Of a stretch of DNA of 64,000 nt, positions 1-8,344 are shown in pieces (within the stretch, counting starts at the first letter, position 1; each line of letters opens with the position of its first letter). The stretch is from assembly GCA_030428885.1 (NCBI GenBank), contig JAUIEJ010000002.1, forward strand, positions 312,501 through 376,500. Reading direction: 5' to 3'. Source of the DNA: Gemmatimonadota bacterium. GTDB lineage: Bacteria; Gemmatimonadota; Gemmatimonadetes; Longimicrobiales; Gaopeijiaceae. The translations under genes were made by a program, and so were the position numbers. The notes under the pieces were generated by a model that was not told the origin of the DNA, made no database searches, and was given only the letters and a program-made list of their open reading frames with translations.

Positions 1-1236
1 GACGGCCCTCCCGACGCAGCCCCCGGCGACGACTCCCCCGTCTTCAACCTGGTGCGGCTACGCCACGACGTGGGTCCCCAGTCGAACCTGGGGGTGGTCT
101 ACACCGACTGGATCCGGGGCTCGGACTACAACCGGGTCATGGGGGTCGACACCCGCCTCCTCCTGGGCGAGCGGTGGGTGCTCAGCGGACAGCTCGCCTC
201 GAGCTTCAGCCGATTCGGCGGCGAATCCACGCCCTGGCGCCCCCTCTTCGACCTGAATCTGTCCCGGACCGGCCGGGATCGCGGCTTCACCTTTCTGCTC
301 GAGGGACGCCACCCCGAATTCGTGACCCGGAGCGGCTTCGTGGCCCGCACGGGCATCGCCCACGCCAACCTCTCGCCCCGGTGGAGCTGGTACCCGGAGA
401 ACAGCGTGTTCGAGGCGATCTCGTTCTCGCCCCAACTCGACGGAACCTGGACCTGGGACCGCTTCCTGGACGCCACGTTCCCCGACGACATCAAGGTCAA
501 CAGCAGCACGAACCTGCGGCTGCGGGGCGGCTGGGGCGTGACCCTGTACCACTGGAGCGAGTCGTTCCGTTACCCCGAGTACCTGTACACCGACTACTTC
601 GTCGAACGGCGCAACGACGCGGGCGAGCCCACGGACACCGTGCCCTACGTGGGCACCGACCGCCTCACGAACCTGGGGCTCATGATGGCCGTGAACACGC
701 CCCAGTGGAACCGCTTTTCGGGACGGGTTCAGCTCATCGGCGGCCAGGACGACAACTTCGACGAATGGTCGTCGGCGTGGATCCTCTACAGCACCGTGGA
801 AGCCAACTGGCGGCCCACGGATCAGATCCGGGTGAACGGCCGCTTCCTGGAGCAGCGGGTCCACCGAAAGACCGACGGCTCCCTGGTGCGTCTGCGCACG
901 ATCCCCCGCATCAAGCTCGAGTACCAGGTGTCGCGGCCCGTCTTCGTGCGCTTCGTGGGCCAGTACGACGGCCTCAAGGTCGACGACCTCCGCGACGATT
1001 CCCGCACCGGCGACCCCATCCTCATTCGCACCGCCGACGGCTTCCGCCGGGCGCTGGCCACCGAACGCGGGGGCTTCCGCATGGACTGGCTCTTCAGCTA
1101 CCAGCCCAACCCCGGAACGGTCTTCTTCGCCGGCTACGGATCGAGCCTCGACGGCGACGAACTCTGGCGCCCCAGCGAGCTCACCCGCACCTCGGACGGC
1201 TTCTTCCTGAAGGTGAGCTACCTGTTCAGGATGTAG
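1..1236 (+). CDS. DUF5916 outer-membrane beta-barrel protein, C-terminal part
   Basis: The frame is open to the left edge, so the start lies outside the window and only the last 411 residues are present. The sequence alternates short polar and aromatic strands, contains the DUF5916-type segment VGPQSNLGVVYTD near its beginning, and ends in an aromatic-rich strand (VSYLFRM) typical of an outer-membrane barrel. Full members usually carry a signal peptide and a CBM9-like carbohydrate-binding domain before the barrel; that part cannot be seen here. The role of the family is unknown; surface binding of a glycan is a reasonable guess. Its 3' end overlaps the end of the convergent TetR gene by 11 bases. 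Confidence 0.8.
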   Translation, partial: DGPPDAAPGDDSPVFNLVRLRHDVGPQSNLGVVYTDWIRGSDYNRVMGVDTRLLLGERWVLSGQLASSFSRFGGESTPWRPLFDLNLSRTGRDRGFTFLLEGRHPEFVTRSGFVARTGIAHANLSPRWSWYPENSVFEAISFSPQLDGTWTWDRFLDATFPDDIKVNSSTNLRLRGGWGVTLYHWSESFRYPEYLYTDYFVERRNDAGEPTDTVPYVGTDRLTNLGLMMAVNTPQWNRFSGRVQLIGGQDDNFDEWSSAWILYSTVEANWRPTDQIRVNGRFLEQRVHRKTDGSLVRLRTIPRIKLEYQVSRPVFVRFVGQYDGLKVDDLRDDSRTGDPILIRTADGFRRALATERGGFRMDWLFSYQPNPGTVFFAGYGSSLDGDELWRPSELTRTSDGFFLKVSYLFRM

Positions 1237-1831
1237 GCGGCCCGATGCCGTGCCACAACAAATCGATCAGCCGCTCCACGTAGCGGTCGCCGTCGTCGTG
1301 CTCGCCCTGACCGCACGCGGTGGCGGTGAGGGTCCAGCCGTGTAGGGCACCCAGGATCGTGGAGGCCAGGGTGCGGGAGTCGCAGATGGCGAGGGACTCC
1401 TGCTTCTGGGCCCGATCCAGCCAGTCCACCAGCGCGGTGTAGCCCCGCTCGGCGGCGGACGGCCCCCCATCGGCTCCGGCCGTGCACCCTCCGGCCCCGT
1501 GCTTCACCCCCGCCGCCCGCAGAAGCGACAGACCCGTCTCCATCTCCTGGTAGAAGGCCGAGATCACCCGGGCGTGCTCCACCAACTGGTCGCGCACCGG
1601 ACGCCCGTCGGGACCCGCCTCCAGCGCCTCCACCCACGGCACGTCCCGGGGCGGCTCGAGGGCGGCCACCAGGAGTCCCTCCTTCGATCCGAAGCGATTG
1701 AAGAGCGTCGTGTGGCTCACGCCCAGATCGCGGGCGATCTCGGAGGCCGGCACCCCCGCCCCCTGGTCCAGGAAGCAGCGGCGTGCCGCGGTGATGATCT
1801 GTTCGTCGGTGACGGCCTTGGGGCGTCCCAT
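1226..1831 (-). CDS. TetR/AcrR family transcriptional regulator
   Basis: This 201-residue protein has a canonical TetR N-terminus: residues about 10-55 form the DNA-binding domain, with the helix-turn-helix around EIARDLGVSHTTLFNRF. The C-terminal ligand domain is variable, as usual, and holds several cysteines (in GGCTAG, AICDS and TACGQG). It is divergent from an old yellow enzyme gene, the arrangement seen for NemR/NemA, where cysteine modification by electrophiles relieves repression. By analogy it may repress the flavoenzyme in response to reactive electrophiles; that is inference. An imperfect palindrome lies in the shared intergenic region. Confidence 0.88.
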   Translation of the reverse strand: MGRPKAVTDEQIITAARRCFLDQGAGVPASEIARDLGVSHTTLFNRFGSKEGLLVAALEPPRDVPWVEALEAGPDGRPVRDQLVEHARVISAFYQEMETGLSLLRAAGVKHGAGGCTAGADGGPSAAERGYTALVDWLDRAQKQESLAICDSRTLASTILGALHGWTLTATACGQGEHDDGDRYVERLIDLLWHGIGPPTS

Positions 1832-1879
1832 CCGGCTCTTCTCCTCACCGTCTTGACGGCGTGGTCCCGTTCTGGTTTA

Positions 1880-1897
1880 TTTCTTTCGTGCAAGAAA
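1880..1897. promoter_or_regulatory. candidate TetR operator between divergent genes
   Basis: An 18-bp imperfect palindrome (TTTCTT, six-base spacer, AAGAAA) lies in the only AT-rich stretch of the 119-bp gap between the TetR and old yellow enzyme genes. Size and position suit a TetR-family operator overlapping both promoters. No binding data exist, and the AT-rich run could simply be promoter sequence. Confidence 0.4.
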
Positions 1898-1950
1898 ACA
1901 ATAACCCTTCGTGTCCCTTCTTCCAACGCCCCCAGGCGGGAGACCCTCCC

Positions 1951-3024
1951 ATGGCGGACCTCTTCACCCCCCTCGACGTCGGACCCTACACGCTGTCCAA
2001 TCGACTCGTCATGGCGCCCATGACCCGCTCCCGGGCCGACGGCGACGGCGTACAGCCCGACATCGCCGCAACCTATTATGCCCAACGGGCGGGCGCAGGC
2101 CTCATCGTGTCCGAGGGCGTGTTCCCCTCGCCCATGGGCAAGGGCTACATCAAGACGCCCGGAATCGTCACCGACGAGCAGGTCGAGGCCTGGCGTGCCG
2201 TGGCCGACGCGGTGCACGCCGAGGGCGGGCGGATCTTCATGCAGATCATGCACGTGGGCCGGATCTCCCATCCGTCCATGCTGCCGGAGGGCGCAACCCC
2301 CGTGGCGCCGTCCGCCGTGCGGCCGAACGCGCAGGCGTACACGGAGAGTGGTCCCCAGGACCTTCCCACGCCCCGGGCCCTCGCCCTGGACGAGATCCCG
2401 GGAATCGTCGAGGACTACCGGCAGGCCACCCGCCGCGCCCTCGAGGCCGGCTTCGACGGCGTCGAACTCCACGCGGCCTCGGGCTACCTGCCCGAGCAGT
2501 TCCTCTCGTCGGGTACCAATCAGCGCACCGACGGGTACGGCGGGTCGGCCGAGAACCGGGCGCGGTTCGTGCTCGAGCTGCTGGACGCCATGGCCGACGA
2601 GGCGGGCGCCGAACGGGTGGGCATCAAGATCGCCCCGGAGAAGGGCTTCAACGACGTCGTCGACGCCGACCCCGTGGAGACCTACACCCATCTCGTGGAC
2701 CAGCTTCGGGGACGGGGTCTCGCCTACCTCCACGTGGCCGGCCCCTTCGAGGGGGAAACCGACTATCACGCCCTCCTGCGGGAGCGCTTCGACGGTCCGT
2801 ACCTGCTGGGCGGCGGACTCGACCGCGCGGCGGCTCAGGCGCACGTCGAGTCGGGTCGCGCCGACGCGGCCGTCTTCGGCACGGACTTCATCGCCAACCC
2901 CGATCTGCCGGAACGCATCCGCCGGGACGAGCCCCTTGCCGACCCGGACCGGAGCACCTTCTACGGCGGCGGCGCCCAGGGCTACATCGACTACCCGACG
3001 CTGGCGGGGTTCGGGGCCGCCTGA
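1951..3024 (+). CDS. Old yellow enzyme family ene-reductase (NemA-like)
   Basis: This 357-residue FMN-dependent TIM-barrel flavoprotein likely reduces electrophilic alkenes, nitro compounds or nitrate esters with NAD(P)H. Family hallmarks are the N-terminal APMTRSRA motif, the HVGRISHP loop, the substrate loop followed by the EQFLSSGTNQRTDGYGGS signature, and the C-terminal phosphate-binding GGGLD and FGTDFIANPDLPER segments. In the active-site motif His174 and the presumed proton donor Tyr179 are present, but the partner residue, normally Asn or His, is Ser177 (HAASGYL), which is unusual. The ATG at 1951 was chosen because GGGAG lies about eight bases upstream and the protein then begins exactly at the family N-terminus. 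It is divergent from the TetR gene. Confidence 0.92.
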   Translation: MADLFTPLDVGPYTLSNRLVMAPMTRSRADGDGVQPDIAATYYAQRAGAGLIVSEGVFPSPMGKGYIKTPGIVTDEQVEAWRAVADAVHAEGGRIFMQIMHVGRISHPSMLPEGATPVAPSAVRPNAQAYTESGPQDLPTPRALALDEIPGIVEDYRQATRRALEAGFDGVELHAASGYLPEQFLSSGTNQRTDGYGGSAENRARFVLELLDAMADEAGAERVGIKIAPEKGFNDVVDADPVETYTHLVDQLRGRGLAYLHVAGPFEGETDYHALLRERFDGPYLLGGGLDRAAAQAHVESGRADAAVFGTDFIANPDLPERIRRDEPLADPDRSTFYGGGAQGYIDYPTLAGFGAA

Positions 3025-3052
3025 GGAGAGCGCCGGCACGGAGCACCACCAT

Positions 3053-3084
3053 CGGGCCGCGGGACCGCGGGGTCTCGCGGCCCG
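3053..3084 (+). terminator. GC-rich hairpin after the old yellow enzyme gene
   Basis: A perfect 9-bp stem (CGGGCCGCG with CGCGGCCCG) and a 14-base loop lie 28 bases past the stop codon of the flavoenzyme gene. There is no T-tract, so it may be a stability or pausing structure rather than a true intrinsic terminator. Confidence 0.35.
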
Positions 3085-3175
3085 GTCGGTGGGCCTCGCC
3101 TCCTCGACGCGGTCGATCTACTGTGGTTCATCGGGGATGGGACTCGCCCCTGGACCGCACACCCGAGGAGGGCCG

Positions 3176-3553
3176 GTGACCGAGCCGCAGGCCATCGTGA
3201 CCGCGTTCAACCGTGGCATCAACGACCGCGACCTCACGTCGCTGCGGGCCCTCATGCACGAGACTCACCGGTTCATCGACTCGGCCGGGGGCGAGGTGAT
3301 CGGTCGGGACGCCTGCCTGGACGCCTGGGCCGGCTTCTTCGCGGCCTTTCCCGACTACCGCAACGTCTTCGAATTCACCCGGGCGAACGACGGCGGCGTG
3401 GCCGTCCGCGGGCGGTCCGAGTGCTCCGACCCACGCCTCGCCGGACCCGCCCTGTGGTCGGCGACGATCCAGGACGACCGCATCCTGGAGTGGCGGGTCT
3501 ACGACGACTCGCCGACGAATCGGGCGGCGCTGGGCCTGGGGGAGCATGGGTAG
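3176..3553 (+). CDS. SnoaL-like / NTF2-fold protein
   Basis: A 125-residue protein starting at GTG, four bases after an AGGAGG ribosome-binding site. It has the NTF2-fold pattern: an N-terminal helix (AIVTAFNRGINDRDL), a strand with VIGRDACLDAW, then FFAAFPDYRNVFEF and a strand-rich C-terminal half. SnoaL-like proteins include polyketide cyclases and ester or epoxide hydrolases, but most single-domain members have no known function and no catalytic residue can be assigned here. Its last eight bases overlap the start of the AlkD-like gene, so the two are probably co-translated. Confidence 0.75.
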   Translation: MTEPQAIVTAFNRGINDRDLTSLRALMHETHRFIDSAGGEVIGRDACLDAWAGFFAAFPDYRNVFEFTRANDGGVAVRGRSECSDPRLAGPALWSATIQDDRILEWRVYDDSPTNRAALGLGEHG

Positions 3554-4280
3554 CCCATCGCCCCTGCAAGCGGCCCGCGACGATCTCGCCTTCCTGAAGG
3601 CCGGCGCCAACGAAGCCCGAGCGGCCTCCTTCCAGCGCTACTTCAAGGAGCCGGTGGCGATCTATGGCGTGGAGCACAAGGCCCTCAAGGCCCGACGGGA
3701 GGAGTTGGCGGCCCGGGTTCGGGGCGCGTGGACGCTGGACGACGCCCTCGTCTACTGCGAGGCGATGCTGGAGGACCCCCACCTGGAAGCTCGAGGCACC
3801 GGATTCCAGACCGTAGGGGACTTCGTGGCGAAAGCGGGGCCCGAGTTGCTGGAGCCCATCCACCGGTGGCTGGAATCGTACTGCGGCAACTGGGGACTGG
3901 TCGACAACCTCGTGCCCTCGGTGCTGTCGCCCCTGCTCCGTACCCACCCCCACCTCGTGAGCGACGTCGTGGGTTGGAGTGCCTCGCCGGTGCTCTGGGT
4001 GCGCCGCGGCGCGGCCGTGGCGTTCGTGAATCTCATGGACGACCCCGCCATGATGGACGCCGGATACGAGGTGGCCCTGCGCCTCCAGGACGACGGCCAA
4101 GACCTGATCCAGAAGGCCGTGGGCTGGATGCTCCGGGAGGCGGGCAAGGTGGACCGCCACCGTCTGGAGGAGTTTCTCCTCCATCACGGTCCCCGGACGC
4201 CCCGCACCACCCTTCGCTACGCCATCGAGAAGTGGTCCAAGGAGGACCGCGCACGGATCAGGGAGGCGACGAAGGGCTAG
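3546..4280 (+). CDS. AlkD-like DNA alkylation repair glycosylase
   Basis: A 244-residue all-helical HEAT-like protein of the AlkC/AlkD family, the normal length for AlkD. These monofunctional glycosylases excise cationic alkylated purines such as 3-methyladenine and 7-methylguanine. The active-site segment NWGLVDN gives Trp116 and Asp120, matching the Trp/Asp pair of Bacillus cereus AlkD, and the segment LWVRRGAAVAF supplies the third tryptophan region (Trp151). The conserved QKAVGWMLREAGK and RTTLRYAIEKW helices follow. It overlaps the upstream SnoaL-like gene, and a flavoenzyme that may detoxify electrophiles lies just before that, so the cluster may serve protection from electrophile or alkylation damage (inference). 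Confidence 0.88.
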   Translation: MGSPSPLQAARDDLAFLKAGANEARAASFQRYFKEPVAIYGVEHKALKARREELAARVRGAWTLDDALVYCEAMLEDPHLEARGTGFQTVGDFVAKAGPELLEPIHRWLESYCGNWGLVDNLVPSVLSPLLRTHPHLVSDVVGWSASPVLWVRRGAAVAFVNLMDDPAMMDAGYEVALRLQDDGQDLIQKAVGWMLREAGKVDRHRLEEFLLHHGPRTPRTTLRYAIEKWSKEDRARIREATKG

Positions 4281-4460
4281 AGGGGTGTCCGGCCACGCCG
4301 CCGGTGGCACCGACCGTTCAACCCCGGGCCGACAACCGTTCGTCCCGGACCGACCGCCCCTCGGCCCACGCGGCTCCCGGGGGCGTGACCGGCATACCAA
4401 CCTGTCTCCCAGGCGGGGCCCGCGGTGGGCCCGTTCATTCAGCGGACGAAGGGGGCGGGG

Positions 4461-5453
4461 ATGCTGGTCTTTTCCATGGTCGTGGCGTTGGTCGCGGGTG
4501 AGAGATCGGTCCAGGCGGACGTAGCGTGGGTGTACAACGTCAACGACGCGGGCGTGGCCGTGGACGGCTTCGACGTGGTGGGGTACTTCGACGGTGTGGC
4601 GGAACGGGGACTGCGTACCCACGCGGTCGAGGTCGACGGAATCTCGTATTGGTTCGCCACCGCCGAGCGTCGGGGGCGCTTCCTCGAGGATCCGGAACGC
4701 TACCGACCGGCGTGCGGCGGTTGGGACGCCGTCATGTGCGGCGTGGACCCGGCCACGGCGGGCTTCGCCCCGAGTCGATGGGAGCCGACGCCCACGGCCT
4801 TCCGCATCCGCGACGGTCGGCTCGTCCTCCTCTCCGAACGAGACGAGTGGAACACCGTGGCCGCCTTCGACCGCGCCGCCGATCCCGACGCCCTCCTGGA
4901 ACGGGCCGACGCGTTCTGGCGCGACCGCCTGGGGCGGGCCACGGCCATGGGCAGTCCCCCCGCCGGCATGAACCGTCGCGCCCGCCTCGAGCTTGCCGAC
5001 TGGACCCCGCTCCTGGGCACCTGGCGCTGCGAAGGTTGGGTGCAGGGGCCCGACGGCGCGGACCGGACCATCGGCACGGCGGACTGGATCTTCGGATTCG
5101 GCTACGACGGCTACGTCATCGAGGACCACTGGCGGCCCCACGAGAACCCGGGCAGTTCAGGGCCCGCCTTTCGGATCTACGACCCCTTGAACGACGAATG
5201 GGGCATGGTGTTCATGCCGTCGTCCGGGCCGTCCACGGCCTGGTGGCGCATGACGGGCCGCTGGGTGGACGGCGAGATGCGCCTCGAGTACCAGGCCCAG
5301 GGCGGGGTCGTCCGGGGCCGGGTCCGGTTCCACGCGATCCGCGACCGGACCTTCCGGTGGGTCTCCACCCGGAGCACCGACGCCGGCGAGACGTGGGTCG
5401 AAGGCTTCCAGCGGGCCGAGTGCGCGCGGACGGGCCCTGCCGGGGCGGGCTGA
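4461..5453 (+). CDS. Exported YHS-domain protein with DUF1579-like C-terminal domain
   Basis: A 330-residue protein. I chose the ATG at 4461 rather than an in-frame GTG 36 bases upstream because it gives a clean signal peptide (MLVFSMVVALVAGERSVQA). Residues about 25-100 resemble a YHS domain (VDGFDVVGYFDGV, then YWFATAERRGRFLEDPERY), a small fold often linked to metal handling. From about residue 175 a second domain resembles DUF1579/lipocalin-like proteins (LLGTWRCEGWVQ, EDHWRPH, then strands ending in GETWVEGFQ). The pairing suggests a periplasmic binding protein, but no ligand can be named. Its stop is one base from the stop of the convergent LytTR gene. Confidence 0.75.
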   Translation: MLVFSMVVALVAGERSVQADVAWVYNVNDAGVAVDGFDVVGYFDGVAERGLRTHAVEVDGISYWFATAERRGRFLEDPERYRPACGGWDAVMCGVDPATAGFAPSRWEPTPTAFRIRDGRLVLLSERDEWNTVAAFDRAADPDALLERADAFWRDRLGRATAMGSPPAGMNRRARLELADWTPLLGTWRCEGWVQGPDGADRTIGTADWIFGFGYDGYVIEDHWRPHENPGSSGPAFRIYDPLNDEWGMVFMPSSGPSTAWWRMTGRWVDGEMRLEYQAQGGVVRGRVRFHAIRDRTFRWVSTRSTDAGETWVEGFQRAECARTGPAGAG

Positions 5454-5454
5454 C

Positions 5455-6261
5455 TCAGCGCAAACCGAGGCCCTTTCGCACATCGGCGACCCGCCGCCGA
5501 GCGATGGGGAGTTCGACGTCGCCCTCCAGCACCGCGACCCAGTCGGAGTCCCGCTTCCGAATCTCGCGCACGGACGTCCGTCGGACGGCGACCGAGCGAT
5601 GGGTTCGAACGAAGTCCTCTCCCAACTGCTCCAGGAGCCCGTCGAGGGTAGAGCGGGCGAGATCCGAGCGCCCCACCCGCCCGAGCCGCACGTAGTTGCC
5701 CTCGGCCCGCACCCAGTGGATCTCGGAGGGGTCGAGGAGCACCTCGCGGGAGGTGTAGCGTACGGCGATGCGATCCAGCGGCGCGGTCGAAGCACGGGAC
5801 CGGGGCGCGTGGACGACGGCGTAGGCGGCCGCCAGCACCCCGAAGTAGAGCACCCAGTCGAAGAACATCCAGAACCCGAGCCGCTGCTCCGCGGCCATGC
5901 GGAGCTCGTCCCCTCCTCCCCCCGCCATCCAGACGTTCAGCACCACGATGTAGACCGAGTAGCCCACGATCCACACCACGGACAAGCCGACATGCGCGGC
6001 GACCAGGGCTCCGACGCCCACGGTGGAGTCCCATGACCACCGAACGACGCGGATGAGCGCGAACGTGAGGGGCACCCAGGGGGCCCACCCCAGGAGGTTG
6101 TAGGTCAGCGTCGGACCCGGAGGGCCGCCGAACCCGACCATGGTGGCCCAGGAGACCGCCATGATCCCGAGCCACGCTCCGAGCAGGAGGCGAACGGCGC
6201 CCGGACCGGGCACGGCAGGTGCCCACCGGGGCATTCCCATTCGCTCTACGCTTCCAGACAT
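5455..6261 (-). CDS. Membrane-anchored LytTR-type transcriptional regulator
   Basis: A 268-residue protein with about four predicted membrane helices in residues 20-155, followed by a C-terminal LytTR DNA-binding domain (RIAVRYTSREVLLDPSEIHW, then EGNYVRL, FVRTHRSVAVR and the final strand). LytTR domains bind direct repeats upstream of targets and usually follow a receiver domain; here the sensor is a membrane region, so it is a one-component regulator. Ligand and targets are unknown. It is monocistronic and ends one base from the convergent YHS gene, leaving no room for a separate terminator. Confidence 0.85.
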   Translation of the reverse strand: MSGSVERMGMPRWAPAVPGPGAVRLLLGAWLGIMAVSWATMVGFGGPPGPTLTYNLLGWAPWVPLTFALIRVVRWSWDSTVGVGALVAAHVGLSVVWIVGYSVYIVVLNVWMAGGGGDELRMAAEQRLGFWMFFDWVLYFGVLAAAYAVVHAPRSRASTAPLDRIAVRYTSREVLLDPSEIHWVRAEGNYVRLGRVGRSDLARSTLDGLLEQLGEDFVRTHRSVAVRRTSVREIRKRDSDWVAVLEGDVELPIARRRVADVRKGLGLR

Positions 6262-6337
6262 CCCCCCTCCCCGTTCGGTCCACGCCGTCCTGTATATGGG
6301 TCTCCGACCTCAGATACGGCAACGGAGCGACGGCCCG

Positions 6338-7423
6338 TCACTCCCGGAAGATCACCGCCCACTCGTCGTTGGAGCCTTCGTCCAGGGCGAGCACCAGTTG
6401 CACGCCCCGGTCCCGGAGAGTGCGCACGATCTCGTCGCGCAATGCGCCACGGGATTGGTTGAGGGCGAGTTGGATCTGTCCGCTGATCTGGTCCATGCGA
6501 TCGCGCATCCACGGCGTCGGACCCGAGCCCGCCGCCGCAACCGCGAGACGGTTCCCCGTCCACTGCCCGCCCCCGTGCCGCCACTCGGTCTGTCCCTGGT
6601 TGATCCGCACACTTCCGTTCCAGACCTCCACAGGCAGCCGGGAGATGAACCGGACCGATCGGTACTGATAGGTGAGCCCGGCCTGCCCCGCCCGCATCTC
6701 GATCGTCCCGAACTCCAGTTGCAGCGTCGCCATGGCCCGATCCCCATTCTGACTCACGTCGACCACCTCGAAGCGAGAAATGACATCGCGCTCCACAACG
6801 CAGGCGTCCTGTACCCGGGGAAGGTCGACGGAGGACGCGTACCCGGCGGAGGGGATGTCGATGCGGATCTTCCACTCGCTCGAGAGGGGTCCACAGGAGC
6901 CGAATCGTACGCGCGCATTGCGGAGCGCGGTGGCGATCGGGCCGTCGAAGAGGGCCGCCCGATTCGTTCGGTCGACCCCGGGGATCAGGATCTCCAGCTC
7001 CGGCTCCACCGCCGCCTGACCCGCCTGGAGGCGCAACCTCACGCCCGGCACCGGCACTCGGCCGCCCACGGCCTCGAGAGACATCCGGCGACTGCCGGTC
7101 CCGGCCATGGCGCCCAGGGTGATCTCGACCTCGGCACCATCGCGGAGTCCCACGGCACTCGCCCGGTCCAGGGCGTCGAGAGCGGTTCCGTGGAGAAAGA
7201 GGTCGTCCACCCGCTCACCCGGCATCAGCCGCAGCACACCGGGACAGGCGGTGGTGCGGTTCCCACAGGTGATGGCGGTGAGAGTCGGCGTGGTGACTCG
7301 CGCCACGGGCCGCGTCCCGGCCGTCCCCCGCTGCGCCTCCAGGGCGGTCGGCTGGATGGCCAGCGTCAGGAGCGCCGATCCCACGATCGCGGCGCCGAGG
7401 AAGTCGCGCATCTGCCTGCCCAT
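6338..7423 (-). CDS. Secreted protein of unknown function
   Basis: A 361-residue protein I do not recognise. The start at 7423 gives a signal peptide (MGRQMRDFLGAAIVGSALL, cleaved after the alanine-rich LEAQ) and has GGAG about seven bases upstream. The mature part is rich in short strands, with two cysteines close together near its N-terminus (ITCGNRTTACPG), suggesting a disulphide. The last 60 residues look helical (WMRDRMDQISGQIQLALNQ) and end with a short strand (WAVIFRE). Export to the periplasm or surface is well supported; function is not. Confidence 0.65.
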   Translation of the reverse strand: MGRQMRDFLGAAIVGSALLTLAIQPTALEAQRGTAGTRPVARVTTPTLTAITCGNRTTACPGVLRLMPGERVDDLFLHGTALDALDRASAVGLRDGAEVEITLGAMAGTGSRRMSLEAVGGRVPVPGVRLRLQAGQAAVEPELEILIPGVDRTNRAALFDGPIATALRNARVRFGSCGPLSSEWKIRIDIPSAGYASSVDLPRVQDACVVERDVISRFEVVDVSQNGDRAMATLQLEFGTIEMRAGQAGLTYQYRSVRFISRLPVEVWNGSVRINQGQTEWRHGGGQWTGNRLAVAAAGSGPTPWMRDRMDQISGQIQLALNQSRGALRDEIVRTLRDRGVQLVLALDEGSNDEWAVIFRE

Positions 7424-7696
7424 GGTTCGCTCCAGTTCCGGGGAGGGTCGGAAGGGTGTGTACCTGGAGAGCGAACGATCCCGCGGAGCGGGCTCAAGGC
7501 CGCCGCCAACCCCAAGCTGCAGTCCCCGCGGCAAAGAGAGTCAGGAAGATGAACGTCCGGCCTCGGGACATGGGGGCCCCCCGGTGGAGGGGGGTGCCCG
7601 GATCGAGTCGTCCCCCGAATTCGAGCGTGCGCCACCGCGGCGAATCTCCCATGATTTCCGCGCCGACTCCCCCGCCCCTCCACTCGGACGTCCCCG
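7424..7696. other. intergenic gap between divergent secreted and lipoprotein genes
   Basis: This 273-bp gap carries the promoters of the divergent genes at 7423 and 7697. I see no gene, no repeat and no convincing paired promoter elements; a short GC palindrome (GGGGGCCCCCC) near 7572 is the only notable structure. Confidence 0.4.
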
Positions 7697-8326
7697 ATGC
7701 CGAACCCCCGACGCGGTCTGCCTCTCCTGCTGCTCGGTCTCCTCGCCGCCTGCGGCGGAGAGCCTCCGAACGCCGACGCGGAGCCCGAATCCCCAGGGCC
7801 GGTGCTCTTCACCTCGGTCGAACAGACCGCCTTCTGGAACGCCCTCCGGGCCATGTGTGGCCAGGCGTTCGAGGGTACGCTCACCGAGAACGAGCCGCCC
7901 AGCACCGACTTCGAGGGCCAGTCCCTGGTGATGCACGTGCGGGAGTGCTCCGCCGACGAAGTCCGCGTGCCGTTCTTCGTCGGCGACGACCGGTCCCGCA
8001 CCTGGGTCTTCACGCCGAGCATGGAGGGCCGGGCCCTGCGCCTGAAGCACGACCATCGCCACGAGGACGGCACCGAAGACGAGGTCACCCAGTACGGCGG
8101 GGACACGGCAGAGCCCGGGACCGCGACCCGGCAGTCGTTCCCCGCCGACGCGTTCACGGCCGAGCTGCTTCCCGCCGCCGCCACCAACGTGTGGACCGTG
8201 GAGCTGATCCCGGGCGAGGTGTTCGCCTACCAATTGCGTCGAGAGGGCACCGATCGCCGGTTCCGCGTGGAGTTCGACCTCACCCGCCCCACCGATGTGC
8301 CGCCGGCGCCGTGGGGATCGAACTAG
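7697..8326 (+). CDS. Lipoprotein of unknown function
   Basis: A 209-residue lipoprotein: the signal peptide MPNPRRGLPLLLLGLLAAC ends in a good lipobox (LLAAC) with the lipidated cysteine at position 19. The mature domain holds a second pair of cysteines (MCGQAFEG and VRECSADE), then acidic and strand-rich sequence (GDDRSRTWVFTP, LRLKHDHRHEDG). I do not recognise the family. The histidine- and acid-rich KHDHRHEDG could bind metal, but that is speculation. It ends 18 bases from the convergent ADOP permease gene. Confidence 0.7.
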   Translation: MPNPRRGLPLLLLGLLAACGGEPPNADAEPESPGPVLFTSVEQTAFWNALRAMCGQAFEGTLTENEPPSTDFEGQSLVMHVRECSADEVRVPFFVGDDRSRTWVFTPSMEGRALRLKHDHRHEDGTEDEVTQYGGDTAEPGTATRQSFPADAFTAELLPAAATNVWTVELIPGEVFAYQLRREGTDRRFRVEFDLTRPTDVPPAPWGSN

Positions 8327-8344
8327 AAGCCGCTACACCCTCCC

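Noticed and set aside
1861-1950. An upstream GTG start for the old yellow enzyme, adding 30 residues
   Set aside because: The extra residues cover the AT-rich promoter and candidate operator, and the family N-terminus with a ribosome-binding site is at 1951.
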